Shown here piece after piece: positions 23,273 through 34,565 of a stretch of DNA of 64,000 nucleotides (the first letter of the stretch is position 1; every line of letters begins with the position of its first letter). The position numbers and the translations under genes are program-made. The stretch comes from Ananas comosus (lineage: Eukaryota; Streptophyta; Magnoliopsida; Poales; Bromeliaceae): positions 8,233,225 to 8,297,224 of the forward strand of contig NC_033630.1 of assembly GCF_001540865.1 (NCBI RefSeq). Reading direction: 5' to 3'. The notes under the pieces were generated by a model, which ran no database searches, was not told the origin of the DNA, and worked only from the letters and a program-made list of their open reading frames with translations.

Positions 23273-23618
23273 ACACGACCGCCGAGTCAACCTGCATTTT
23301 AGGAGCTCTATACTAGAAACCGCATACGGCCAGCATAGAGACATCAACCCTCAAAAGAGAATATTAGACTCGTGATGCCCTAGACCATTGAATTACATTA
23401 AGTTAAGCATCTCTAATCTCTCAAAGAGCCATACTAAACTCTATTGTGCACATTATGACACTATACTCATGATTATTTCGCTATGCTGAAGCGACACAAC
23501 CTGTCGACATTGAGTCAAAGTGTCTAAATGTAATTCAACTAATTTTCCTTGAGCCTTCACGCCACTAAGTTGAGAACTGATTACTTTCCCAACAATGCCC
23601 CGTAAAGCTGCATCACTT
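23273..23618. other. Unassigned sequence left of element E
   Basis: There is no recognised feature. The last five bases (CACTT, 23614-23618) are the target duplication of E, so this stretch was continuous with 37033-37284 before insertion. A short minus-strand open frame (about 23453-23616) is not similar to anything I recognise. Confidence 0.5.
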
Positions 23619-26080
23619 TGTAACACATTGGACCTTGCAAATTGCGGGGTTCGAGTAATTGATTGTGTTCTGAGCTTTTCCAGACTTTCTGGTGGGCCGT
23701 TGACAGTGTTCCGACCTATGGTTCGAGCCCCGAGAATGGAGGTTTTAAGCTTGGCACTAAAATCCGAAAAGTCGGATTTTTGGTCAGTTCTCGGATAGTC
23801 ATCAGCTGGCCGTGTACCGGTACGGGATTGCTTGCTGTACCGGTACGGGGTTGATGGCTGTACCGGTACGGGCTCGTGTACCGGTACACAGAGCACTTCC
23901 CAGCGAACCCGAGGCTCGGGTTTGGCATTTTCGTGGGTTGTGTACCGGTACGCGGGCCCGTGTACCGGTACGCAGTGCAGTTTCTGAGCAGTTCGAACTG
24001 CAGGGGTGTTTTTGCGATTGTGCCTATTCTATATAGCACCCACGCCCCTTGGACTTCTCCCTGAGCTTGGAACAGCAGAGGAAGAGGTAGGGTTGCTCTC
24101 TCCACCACTCCATTTGGTTTTGATCCTCTTTTAGCTTAAGTTTTGGTGGATTAAACCTCTCTTTTGTCCCTTTTGCTTGATTGGAGGCTTTTCTACCATT
24201 GGAGCTTGAACTAGGAGCTTGATTGAGGAAGGAACTCCAACCCTAGAGCACTTGGAGCTTGGTTTGGAGCTTCTAAAGAGGTTAGTAACATGTATTTCCC
24301 TTTTGGTACATGTTTTGTTGGATTTTGCTTGAGGAAACCCTAGATTTTGGATTCTAGGGTTAGAAATGGGGATTTTCGAGTTAAGGCTTTTTGATCTAGA
24401 TTGATCTTATTAGAACCTTCCTTTAGGTTGGTTTTGAAGGATTCTTGCTTCCTTTTGGAGATCAAGAGAGATATTCACCATTTTCGGTGAGTATTCCCCA
24501 CCTTAGCTTCAAAAGCTTAATGTTTGAGCTACCTTTTGTTCGTGAGGTTTTTGTAACACTTGTTCCTACATCCTTAGGGCACTAGGAGGTTAGTAGACAC
24601 CTTCGTTCGGCGAAACGAAGAGTTCGAAAAATTGGTAGGTTTGGTTTCATGATTCGGGGCAAAATGGCCCCTATGAGTAAAATACTTGTCGTTTTGTGAA
24701 AGTATATGCATATTCATGCTAGATAGAATTATTATGAATCTTGGAACACTTAAAATGCATGCCTTATGTATTATAGAATTTTCACTATATAGTAGAGCTA
24801 TATGAGTAGACTGCATGCATATGGAAAAGTGTTTATATTTGCGAGTTGATAACATATCTCTTATGAAGATAATGACTTGAAATATGTACCTTGGAACATA
24901 CTTATTATGCTTGGACCTAGAGGCCAAAGTGTCATAAACGGGCACTCGAAACTAGTAAACTATGAAACGGCAACATAGAGACATATTGATAGCCATTGTA
25001 CATCTGCTATATTCCATGTGAGAGACATGATGACATAAAGATAGGCCTTTGAGATATTCGATTTATTCCATATTTTTAGACATGAGGGCTCGGTACTTGA
25101 GACAGATCATTGCTTGCTTACCATTGTGCTCATTCGCACATGCTTGTGAGGGTCGCTCCCTACAAGCCGGCACTCCGGAGATAGCCATCGCGACATATTC
25201 TCGCCCGTGCGGGATTGGGCGCCGAAATGGGATGCCGTGGGGGAGGCTCATTCCTAGAGTGGGGATGTTGACTACCACGGGGCCATTAGGCACGGCGCAG
25301 GCCAGACAGCCTTCGGGTGGGTCTTATATGATTGGAACTTAGTGACGTGCTATGTGAACTTTAAAACTATTAAAGTGACAAGTGGACTTGGACTAGAATG
25401 GTAAACAATGACATTTTACTATTTACCTTGTGGACATCATGATAGTAGTAGACTTATACTTCATGTACAGTTGCTTTTATACTTATGCTACTCATGCTAA
25501 GTAGAGATATCATGTCGTAGTAAGTTATATTTTTACTTACATTTCGCCTTACTGCCTTTATTGTTACTTACCCTTTTCTTTTCAGTTTTTGGGCCTAGTG
25601 GTGCATTCACTGAAGTCAGTAATCGCCCACTGGGAACTATTATTTAATAGTTCTCACGCCTTCTGTTTGATGTCTCTTTTTCAGAGCGCTCTGCACCGGC
25701 GGAGGCACGGGATCGTAGCAAGGGGATCGCTAGCTAGATAGCAAGGACTTATTTGCTTTCACCTAGGTGGTTTTCCTCTCTTTTTATGTTGTGAGAGATT
25801 GAGAGGTTTTGTATCCACGTATAGAGACCACCCATGTATTTACTTCTAGCACTTGTATTTGGGTTTTCTCTTTGCATTACTTTATGTTTTTATTTAGTGG
25901 TCTATCGCTTATGTTCTTTCCTGCATTGTAGAACTTAGTCATTTATTATGCTTTGATACTCCTAGATGTCTTTTATTATTGCTTTATTTATCGTTTTGTT
26001 TTAGACGCCTTATATGTTTTAGACGTATGGCTGGTCTGTGCACGTACCGAATATGCTTCCGCTGGTAACCGGGCGTGACA
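23619..26080 (+). repeat. E 5' LTR (2462 bp)
   Basis: The LTR runs TGTAACACATTGG to CCGGGCGTGACA. It holds five or so TGTACCGGTACG palindromes at 23814-23973, a TATA-like TTCTATATAGC (24027-24037), a probable donor AG|GTTAGT at 24281 and the GAACTATTA hairpin (25634-25653). The minus-strand 123-residue ORF near 24574 is also in the 3' LTR and is not a gene. Confidence 0.92.
23810..23975 (+). repeat. TGTACCGGTACG palindrome array
   Basis: Five copies of the palindrome GTACCGGTAC with an invariant GTGTACCGGTACG-type core lie upstream of the TATA-like box; a sixth-like array is in the 3' LTR (34760-34921). In related LTRs (29596-32228 and 57191-59635) this place is taken by GGGACCGGTCCC units. 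Confidence 0.75.
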
Positions 26081-26645
26081 CTTAGGTAGGTGAGGATTTG
26101 GAAGAGCTATGTATTTTGAGATGGAAGATGTATTCATTCAAAGAAAATGATGTAAATGAAAATATTGGAACTATTGTAATAGTTTAGTAAATTACTCTCT
26201 TTATTTCACATGTTTTATCTTGTGGATTGCTTACTCTTCGTATTGTTGGCACTGGTTGTGCCCTCGTGAATGTGTATGTTTAGAATTTAATTTTCTGGGT
26301 AAATTCTTGTGCACATTCCTGTTGTTGAGCCTTGGGCGGACAGGGGAGGTGCTGTCCGTTCGGCGGCCCGCCGCCGCGGCCGAACCGTGCCAAATTGGTA
26401 GTGGTTTCGGGGCGGGGCGTGACAGCCTTTGTGGTATCAGAGCCTAAGAGCAAGTAAAGAGAGAGTTTAGGATGACCTAGGAGACCCTAGGTTGGTAAGC
26501 CCTAAGGTTATAGGTGCGTGAGCGGAACGTGAACCTATAGCGATGGCGAAAGTTGATTCGATTGGGTCGAAGTTGGTAATATGTCTCTAGTTGTGATTAG
26601 AGACGGACTCAAGTTGTATGAGTTCTTGTCTTGAGGTGGTTATGN
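26081..26645 (+). other. Foreign piece within E: D-type LTR tail, primer site and A-type leader
   Basis: From 26081 to 26424 the sequence matches the tail of solo LTR D (GAGCCTTGGGCGGACAGG to GGGCGTGACA). It continues with a primer site TGGTATCAGAGC (26432-26443) and 200 bases like A1 3460-3660. It stops at a single N (26645), after which the E LTR tail restarts. No target duplication bounds it. A misassembled contig end is the simplest explanation. Confidence 0.7.
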
Positions 26646-26731
26646 TTGTTTTAGACGCCTTATATGTTTTAGACGTATGGCTGGTCTGTGCACGTGCCGG
26701 GCGGGCTTCCGCTGGGGCCCGGGGCGTGACA
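26646..26731 (+). repeat. Second copy of E LTR tail
   Basis: This repeats the last 80-odd bases of the E LTR (TTAGACGCC...GGGGCGTGACA) after the N at 26645, and leads directly into the E primer site. It is closer to the 3' LTR tail than the copy ending at 26080 is. Confidence 0.8.
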
Positions 26732-26739
26732 GATTAATT

Positions 26740-26751
26740 TGGTATCAGAGC
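26740..26751 (+). other. E primer binding site
   Basis: TGGTATCAGAGC is a perfect match to the tRNA-Met-type primer site and lies 8 bases after the LTR end. Confidence 0.9.
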
Positions 26752-27068
26752 CTAGGGTTGAGTCTTAGGGGACCTAGCAAACCTTAGGCCGGTTGGACTA
26801 TAGGAAATAGGCTCGTGAGAGACGAGGTCTATTCGACTTGTAAGCGAAGGTATCTAGATTGGGTATCTTTAATAACTCTAGAAAGTGGAGTTAAATTGAA
26901 GTGTATAACTCCTAACTTCGCGGAGGGTTACGTTGGCGGCCGACAACGTAACATCGGGAGTTAGTAGTGTAGGACACTTCTTTACTTTCGCATGATTTGG
27001 GTACTGCTTATTGAGCGGGGATGCGATAGCGCGGGTTTTACTAACTTGCGCTTTCATGTTTTGTAGTG

Positions 27069-28819
27069 ATGATGCCGATTACACACTCTCAATCTGCCGG
27101 AGCGGACAATGCGGCGAACTTTGAAGAGGTTGAGACCTCCGCTACCTCCGGATCCAGCGAGGTCCGTGAGTTGAGGGGTCAGCTTGCGGCCCTCACTGAT
27201 TTAGTCACTCAGCAGGCGGAGGCGGCCCGACAGCAGACTGAGGTGGCGCGCCGACAGGAGGCGCGGATGAAGCGCCTGGAGGACCTTTTACTGCAGCAGG
27301 CAGCAGCTTCTCGGGAGACTCAGGCCCCTACACCACCAGCACCAGTTATGGACGTTGCACCGAGAGCGCCGTCCCCCGCGCCCAGTTCTTCGCGTGCGGC
27401 GCCTGTGGCCGCACCCCAGGAGGAGGTTTTGGTGGCACCACCTGTGCAGAGGCCCCCGGTTGGAGCTGCATTCCCTACCTTGGTTGACTGATGGAGCGCC
27501 TCAATGAGTTCAGGAGGTGCAGTCCCCGAGTCTTCGACGGCGAGAAGGTCAACCACTGGATCGTGGAGAAGTGGTTGATGCATATCGAGAAGCTCTTTCG
27601 CGACACCTTCGTGGAGGAGAGGGATCGAGTTTGGCTCGCCACTCACCACTTGGACGGCGAGGCCTACCGCTGGTGGTTGGATCTCCAGGAGCACCCCAGC
27701 ACTGACTTGGCGGCAATCACTTGGGCGAGGTTCAAGGAACTTCTTTTGACCCATTACTTCCCGACTAGCGTCAAGCGGAAGATGGGGCAGGACTTGCGCA
27801 GCTTGCGCCAGGGAGATCGGACCGTAGCCGAGTACGAGCGGGAGTTTTCTCGGCTTCTGCATTGCGTGCCTTTCGTCGTGCGGGACGACGAGAACAAGGC
27901 CTGCATCTTCGAGCGAGAATTGAGACCGTCTATCTTTCGATTCGTGCAATCCTCTAACCTCCAAACCTACCGGGAGGTGGTGGATCGCGCGCTCATTGTG
28001 GAGAGCGGCGCAGCGGATATCCAGGAGCAGCGAGAGGCTAGGGACAAGGGGAAGGCCAAGAGGCCTGCGGCTGAGGGTGCGAGCCAGGCGCACTCTAGGA
28101 GGCCGCCGAAGCATCCTAGGAGCCAGCAGCGTGGACGCGACCCAGCAGCTTACCGTGGAGGTTCTGACCGACGCCGACCTCCCCAATGTGTGATCTGTGG
28201 TGGTCCTCACGTTCCACCACAGTGTCCTCAGCGGGGAGGGAGGTGTTTCTTGTGTGGCCAGGAGGGCCACTTTCGGACCGAGTGCACGAGGAGTTCGTCA
28301 CCAGCACCATCTTCTGCATCAGCACCGGCTCTACCAGCCGCCAGCCAGGGGGCTCCATCAGCGCAGTACCAGCAGGGGCGGCCACCCGTCCAGCGCCAGA
28401 GCGAGGGATCTCGTCAATCCTCGAGCGGGCGCATGTACGCCGCTCAGACCGAGGAGGCGGCAGCAGCCGAGGATGTGGTTGCAGGTATCATTTTACTTGA
28501 TGGCATTAAAGTTCGTGCTTTATTTGATACCGGTGCATCGCATTCATTCATAGATCGACTGTTTGCCGAGTTGCATGACATTCCATTGGTTTCTTTGTTG
28601 CGACCGGGACATGTTGTAGTACCCGACCATATTTTGGATATTAGAGAGTATAGCCCCAGTTGCCCTGTTCGGGTAGGAGATTGGATCATGCCGATAGATT
28701 TGCTAGCTTTGCGCAAGCTGGAGGATTTTGACGTGGTCTTGGGCATGGATTGGTTGGCTAAATATTATGCCACGATTGATTGCAAGAATCGCACGGTTAC
28801 TTTTAGAGAATCGGGGTAG
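27069..28819 (+). pseudogene. E gag-protease (one frameshift)
   Basis: This encodes capsid, nucleocapsid and aspartic protease. The first part (to TGA 27489-27491) has a coiled coil (RELRGQLAALTDLVTQQ) and Ala/Pro linker. Translation then has to move to the frame opening at 27491; comparison with the conserved 'LMERLNEFRR' region suggests a single lost base near 27488. The gag core (FDGEKVNHWIVEKWL...YEREFSRLL) follows. Zinc knuckles are at 28187-28225 (CX2CX3HX4C) and 28244-28285 (CX2CX4HX4C). The protease motif LFDTGASHSF has DTGA at 28526-28537. It ends at TAG 28817-28819, one base change from CAG, in frame with the RT part. The first ATG is at 27069. Confidence 0.85.
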
Positions 28820-29595
28820 ACCGAGGTGGTATTTAGTGGATACCGGAGTTCGCTGTTTGCGATGACGATCAGCTCATCTCGAGCTAGGCAGCTGATCAGC
28901 AGAGGTTGTGTAGCCTATTTAGCTAGTGTTGTGCTGAGGGGCGAGGATGACACCCTTAGGATCGAGGATATCCCGATGGTGCGGGAGTTCCAGGATGTGT
29001 TTCCAGCTGAGCTACCGGGTATGCCTCCTGATAGGGAGATTGAGTTTGTGGTAGATCTCGTCCCTGGGATTACTCCAATCTCGAAAGCACCCTATAGGAT
29101 GGCACCGGCGGAGCTGAAGGAGCTGAGGGCACAACTACAGGATCAGCTAGATAAAGGCTTCATTCGACCGAGCGTCTCGCCTTGGGGAGCACCAGTTTTG
29201 TTCGTCAAGAAGAAAGACGGATCACTTCGCCTTTGTGTGGATTATCGTGAACTCAGCAAAGTCACGATCAAGAACAAGTATCCGTTGCCGAGGATTGACG
29301 ACTTGTTTGATCAGCTTCAGGGATCGTGTGTGTATTTCAAGATAGACTTGCAGTCTGGATACCACCAATTGAAGATTAAACCCGAGGATGTATCGAAGAC
29401 GGCTTTTAGAACACGGTATGGACATTACGAGTTCACAGTTATGCCGTTCGGGCTTACTAATGCCCCGGCGGCTTTTATGGATCTAATGAACCGTGTTTTC
29501 AAGCCTTATCTAGACAGGTTCATCGTGGTGTTCATTGACGACATTTTGGTCTACTCCCGAAGCGACGCGGATCACGAGGAGCATTTGAGAATTGT
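28820..29595 (+). pseudogene. E reverse transcriptase, N-terminal part
   Basis: The frame continues directly after the premature TAG (28817-28819). Residues of the Ty3/gypsy RT fingers and palm are clear: [73 protein letters not shown] and the catalytic FIDD at 29531-29542. At 29595 the frame is cut by a solo LTR; the coding sequence resumes at 32234. It copied element RNA into DNA in virus-like particles when intact. Confidence 0.88.
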
Positions 29596-32228
29596 TGTCA
29601 CGCCCCGGGACCGGCGGAGGCCCTCCCGGTAGCGTGCCCAGACCCGCCATATGTCTACACATATAAGGCGTCTATAAGAAAAGCGGAAGTAAAAGCAAGA
29701 GATGGAACAATTAAGAGAAGTGAAATAACAAGCAACTAATAATATCAGAGCGAGTAAAGTTCTAACATCTATACTCATGGTAATAGAACATAACTAATAC
29801 GTAAAAGTAAACATAAGATATACAGTATCAGCCTCTAATACAAAAATAGTGGTCTCTAGTACACTAGTAAAACTCTCAACCTCTCCAAAATAAAGTACAA
29901 CGAGAGGTAGACCACCTAGCAAGTCGCCCTCGAAGGAAGCTAGCTCGAAACAACTCCCTTCCCGCGGTTCCGGGCCTCACCCTGAGTGGAAGGCTCTGAA
30001 AAACATCGAGAAAAAGAGGGCATGAGAACTATAATTTATAGTTCCCAGTGGGCAATTACTGACCTCAGCTCATGCTCCACTAGGCCCCAAAAATAAGGGT
30101 AAGCAACGATAATAATAATAAGCAATAAGGAGCATGTAAATAAACTGCTGAAAGAAAGCATAATTGAAATGCTAGTCTACTGTGTCTCAAGTAAGCATGA
30201 TGTCAACCAAAATGTACATCTATTCTATCATTACAATTAAGTCCAATGGCACTAGTTTAATGTTGTTAACCTTTGTCAATACATGATGTAGAAGTTCTAT
30301 CATGGCAACCAAGTATACTACATGTCTCACACTATGCTAAAAGCATGTAAATGTAATCCAACTACTAAGCCTATCTAGTAGTGATCATTCATTCTCAAAC
30401 CGTGTCGATTTTCATTTCCAATTAAGGATCTACCCAAGGTAGTCCGGCTTGTGCCGCCTAAGTGCCTGTGGTAGCCCGACATTCCTACACATGGAATGTG
30501 TCTGTCCCACTCGACCCCGTAGGCGTCTCAATACCGCACGAGCGAACAAAAGTCGCATAGGCCAACTCCGGAGTGCCGGCTTGTGGGGAGCGACCCTCAC
30601 AAGCATGTGCGAATGAGCACAAATGGCAACCAAGCAAGGTCACTGTCTCAAGTACCCAATCCTCATGTCTCTAACATGGTATAGTCACTAGCATCCCGAA
30701 GATCTAGTTCAAAGTCATAATGTGAAGTCCCAACACACACTTGCTTAGTGCCTCTTTATGACACTTAAGCTCCACAACTAATCATGTTCCAATTAAGACA
30801 TTAACATTAATACTCACTATGCCCCGGGCCCCAATGCCTCTTCATGACATTGGCCCAATCTCACATATCATCTAAGTCCCTAAGCCTCTCTAGGCTTCCA
30901 AAAATCCCTAATGTCACATCTGGTATATAGTTGAATGCATGAAAGCAAGGTTCGTTTTCATAATAGGGATTATAATTTCAAGTCTCAACTAGAATGCTAG
31001 GCCGCACATGCATGCTCTCTACTATAAAGAGATCCCAAAATTTACTACACATAACCTATGCATGTTAAGCATTCTAAAATTCATAATAAATACATTTAAC
31101 ATGAAAATGCAAGAATTTCAACTTTACGAAACATTTAACACCAAATATGAGCATTTCTCATATTGTATGCTAGGCCAAACCCACCGAACCGTCGCGTGCT
31201 CCTTCGATTCGTCGAACGGAGTTGTCCACGAGCCTCAAGATACCCTAAAAGTGATCAGCGAAGAGATACGAGAGTATTACGACCAACCATGAGATCAAAC
31301 ATCAATCTAGAAGCAAAAAGGGCCAAAATTCACCTCAAGAGAAGAAATCTCTTCTAAAGCTCCAAAAGAGAGCTAGAACCCTTCCAATCCAAGCTCAAGG
31401 AAGGTTCTAATCTAATCCATCTAGCCCCACAAGCCCTAAATCAAAAAGCCCCAAAATCAACCCTAAATCTCATTTCTAGGGTTCCACCTATTAAAAATCC
31501 TCAAATCAAGGTCTAGAGGAAGGGAAAGAGCAACTAACCTCCTTAGGAGCTCCAATCCAAGCTCCAAGGGTGAAGATCTCCCTCCTTGCAAGCTCCAAGT
31601 CCAAGCCTTCAAGCACCAAAGAAGATGAAAGGGTGAGGAAGATGCTCCAAGTCCACTAGTAGCTCCAAACTTCTTCTCCTTCCCTCCTTCCTCTCCTTCT
31701 CCTTCTTCTTCTTCTTCTCTATCAAGAGTGTAGAGAGGGTTGAGAGAAGAGAAATGGGGAGAAGAGAGAGTGGAGGGGTCATATAGACCCTCTATTGTAA
31801 CAAAATCCCAAGAGGCCCCTCAAAAATCCAATATTGCATCAGCCCGGTCTGGGCAGTTTTCGCCCAGAGGGACCGGTCTCTCCCCAGCAAGGACCGGTCT
31901 CTCGCTGCGAACCCGAAAAACCATCGTTCGGGAACCGGTCTCTCCCTGCGTGGGACCGGTCTCTCTCTGCGAAGGCGCGCTCGGGGACCGGTCTCGCCCG
32001 CCAGGGACCGGTTGCCTCAGGGCTGCCGTAACACTGTTCACTAGGGGACCGGTCTCTCCTTCCAGGGACCGGTCCCCGAGAGTCAAAACTCTCAGGACTT
32101 GTCCAGAATTCCAGTTTTTGAACTTTTTAGGTAGGAAAACATTCTACAACCCTCCACCAAGTGTGGGAAAGCTCGACATACATCCAAACAATCGAACCTC
32201 GTAATTTGCAAAGGTCCAGTGTGTTACA
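29596..32228 (-). mobile_element. Solo LTR in E pol (2633 bp, minus strand)
   Basis: It reads TGTCACGCCCC to GTGTGTTACA on the plus strand, with target duplication ATTGT at 29591-29595 and 32229-32233. On its own strand it begins TGTAACACACTGGACC, so it belongs to the E LTR family. It carries ACCGGTCTC palindromes (31850-32090) where E has TGTACCGGTAC. The hairpin is at 30026-30044. It is opposite in orientation to its host. Confidence 0.93.
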
Positions 32229-32233
32229 ATTGT

Positions 32234-34513
32234 ACTCCAAGTACTTCGGGAAAAGGAGCTCTATGCCAAGTTGAAGAAGTGTGAATTTTGGCTTCGAGAA
32301 GTAGCTTTCCTTGGACACTTGATTTCAGGATCAGGTATAGTCGTGGATCCCAAGAAAATTGAAGCAATGAAGGATTGGCTGAGACCGATGAGCGTCACGG
32401 AGATACGGAGCTTCCTTGGATTGGCCGGTTACTACCGGAGATTTGTCGAGGGGTTCGCCAAGTTGTCTACTCCCCTCACGAGGCTCATGCATAAAGGAGT
32501 CAGGTTCATTTGGACTGATGCGTGCGAGAGAAGCTTCCAAGAGTTGAAGCAACGATTGACTACCGCCCCGATCCTGACCCTACGAGTAGCTGGAGCAGGG
32601 TATGTGGTATATAGTGATGCTTCACTTAATGGATTGGGTTGTGTATTGATGCAGGATGGCAAGGTGATCGCGTATGCTTCTTGCCAACTGAAGGAATATG
32701 AAAAGAACTACCCAACACATGATTTGGAGTTGGCGGCCGTAGTGTTCGCATTGAAGCTATGGCGCCACTATCTTTATGGCGAGCGGTGTGAAGTATACAC
32801 GGATCACAAGAATTTAAAGTACCTGTTTACTCAGAAGGAGTTGAACTTGAGACAGCGCAGATGGTTGGAGCTACTCAAGGATTATGATCTTACTATTCTC
32901 TACCACCCGGGCAAGGCTAATGTGGTTGCGGATGCGCTAAGTAGGAAATCGATGAAAAACTTAGCAATGCATGTCGTGACTCAACCGCAGTTGATCGAGC
33001 AGATGAAGCGGTTAGAGTTGGAGGTGGTGACTCCTGACACGCCCTTGAGGTTGATGACGTTAGTAGCGCAACCTACCTTACTGGATAGAATTAAAGAAAA
33101 GCAAGTCTCCGATGTGGGATTACAAAAGATTAGAGGAAAAATGATTGATGGTTGCACCGGCGATTTCCTTGTGGACGACCAAGGGTTGATGCGTTTTCGG
33201 GGACGACTTTGCGTTCCGGCAAATTTGGAAATTAAAGAAGACATTTTTCAAGAAGCGCATCGAGCACCCTATGCTGTCCATCCGGGAGGCACCAAGATGT
33301 ACAAGGACTTGAAGATGTTTTATTGGTAGCCCGGGATGAAGAAGGATGTCGGTGAGTTTATTGCTAGATGCTTAACTTGCCAACAAGTTAAGGCTGAGCA
33401 CCGAGTTCCCGCGGGAAAACTTCAGAGTTTGCCTATTCCCGTGTGGAAGTGGGAGATGATCACCATGGACTTTGTGACTGGATTGCCTCACTCACAGGAT
33501 GGGCACGATACTATTTGGGTGATCGTGGATAAGTTGACGAAGTCGGCCACTTCATACCTATCCATACGACTTGGACCGGGGAGAAGCTCGCACAAGTGTA
33601 CCTTGATGAGATCGTGCAGCTTCACGGAGTGCCTACTTCGATTGTATCAGATCGAGACACCCGGTTTGTGTCTCACTTTTGGAGGAGTCTGCAGGACGCC
33701 CTTAGCACTCGTTTGGATTTCAGCACTGCTTTCCACCCGCAGAATGATGGGCAGTCGAAGCGCACTATTCAGACTTTAGAGGATATACTCTGAGCATGTG
33801 TGATTGACTTTTAGGGAGGATGGTCGCAGCATCTACCTATGACGGAGTTTGCTTATAACAACAGTTATCAAGCAAGCATCAAGATGGCGCCCTTCGAAGC
33901 ACTTTATGGACGGAAGTGTAGATCGCCCCTTCATTGGAGTGAAGTGGGCGAGAGATTGGCTTTAGGCCCTGATGTACTTCAAGAAGCTGAGGACAAGGTT
34001 TGCATTGCCCGGGAGCGACTTTTGACGACGCAGAGCAGACAAAGGAGCTATGCTGACCGACGGCAATGAGACTTGGAGTTCCAAGTTGGAGACCATGTTT
34101 TCTTGAAGGTCTCGCCGACTAGAGGAATCAAGAGATTCGGGATTCGGGGAAAGTTGAGCCCCCGTTTCATTGGACCGTATGAGATTTTGGAGCGTATAGG
34201 CCCGGTAGCGTATCGACTTGCCCTACCGCCGAATCTATCGGGCGTACACAATGTCTTCCATGTATCGGTCCTGCGGAAGTATATTCATGACCCAGCTCAC
34301 GTTTTAGAGGCTATACCAGTGGAGCTGCGTGAGGATTTGAGCTTCGAGGAGCAACCAGTGAAGATTTTGGCTCGCGAGGTGAAGAAGCTGCGGAATCGAA
34401 AAATTCCGTATGTGAAGATTCTTTGGAGCAACCACGGGGAGCGAGAGGCCACGTGGGAGCTTGAGAGCCCCTTGCTGGAGCGCTATCCCCATCTTTTTCA
34501 GATGGAGTATTGA
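32234..34513 (+). pseudogene. E RT thumb, RNase H, integrase and chromodomain (broken)
   Basis: This resumes pol after the solo LTR. RT end: [31 protein letters not shown]. RNase H: YSDAS with its Asp at 32616-32618, [10 protein letters not shown]. Integrase zinc domain: [20 protein letters not shown], with a stop TAG at 33327-33329 in place of Trp. Integrase core: MDFVTGLP and [11 protein letters not shown]; the third catalytic residue is Lys (AAG, 33758-33760) instead of Glu. One base is lost near 33546 (frameshift), and stops occur near 33791, 33812 and 34067. The C-terminal chromodomain-like part (ILAREVKKLRNRKIPYVKI, TWELESP) ends at TGA 34511-34513. Confidence 0.88.
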
Positions 34514-34553
34514 GGTACGTTACTTTCGAGTTTCGCAGACGAAACTTCTCTTT

Positions 34554-34565
34554 AGGAGGGGTGAA
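34554..34565 (+). other. E polypurine tract
   Basis: AGGAGGGGTGAA lies directly before the TG of the 3' LTR and follows the 'gacgaaactt' block shared by all elements here. Confidence 0.85.

Noticed and set aside
24574..24945. Minus-strand 123-codon frame, repeated at 35522-35893
   Set aside because: It lies in both E LTRs and has no recognisable domain; duplication is explained by the LTR pair.
27320..28270. Minus-strand open frame of 316 codons
   Set aside because: It lies opposite the gag-protease gene of E and has no domain of its own; gag with zinc knuckles is on the plus strand.
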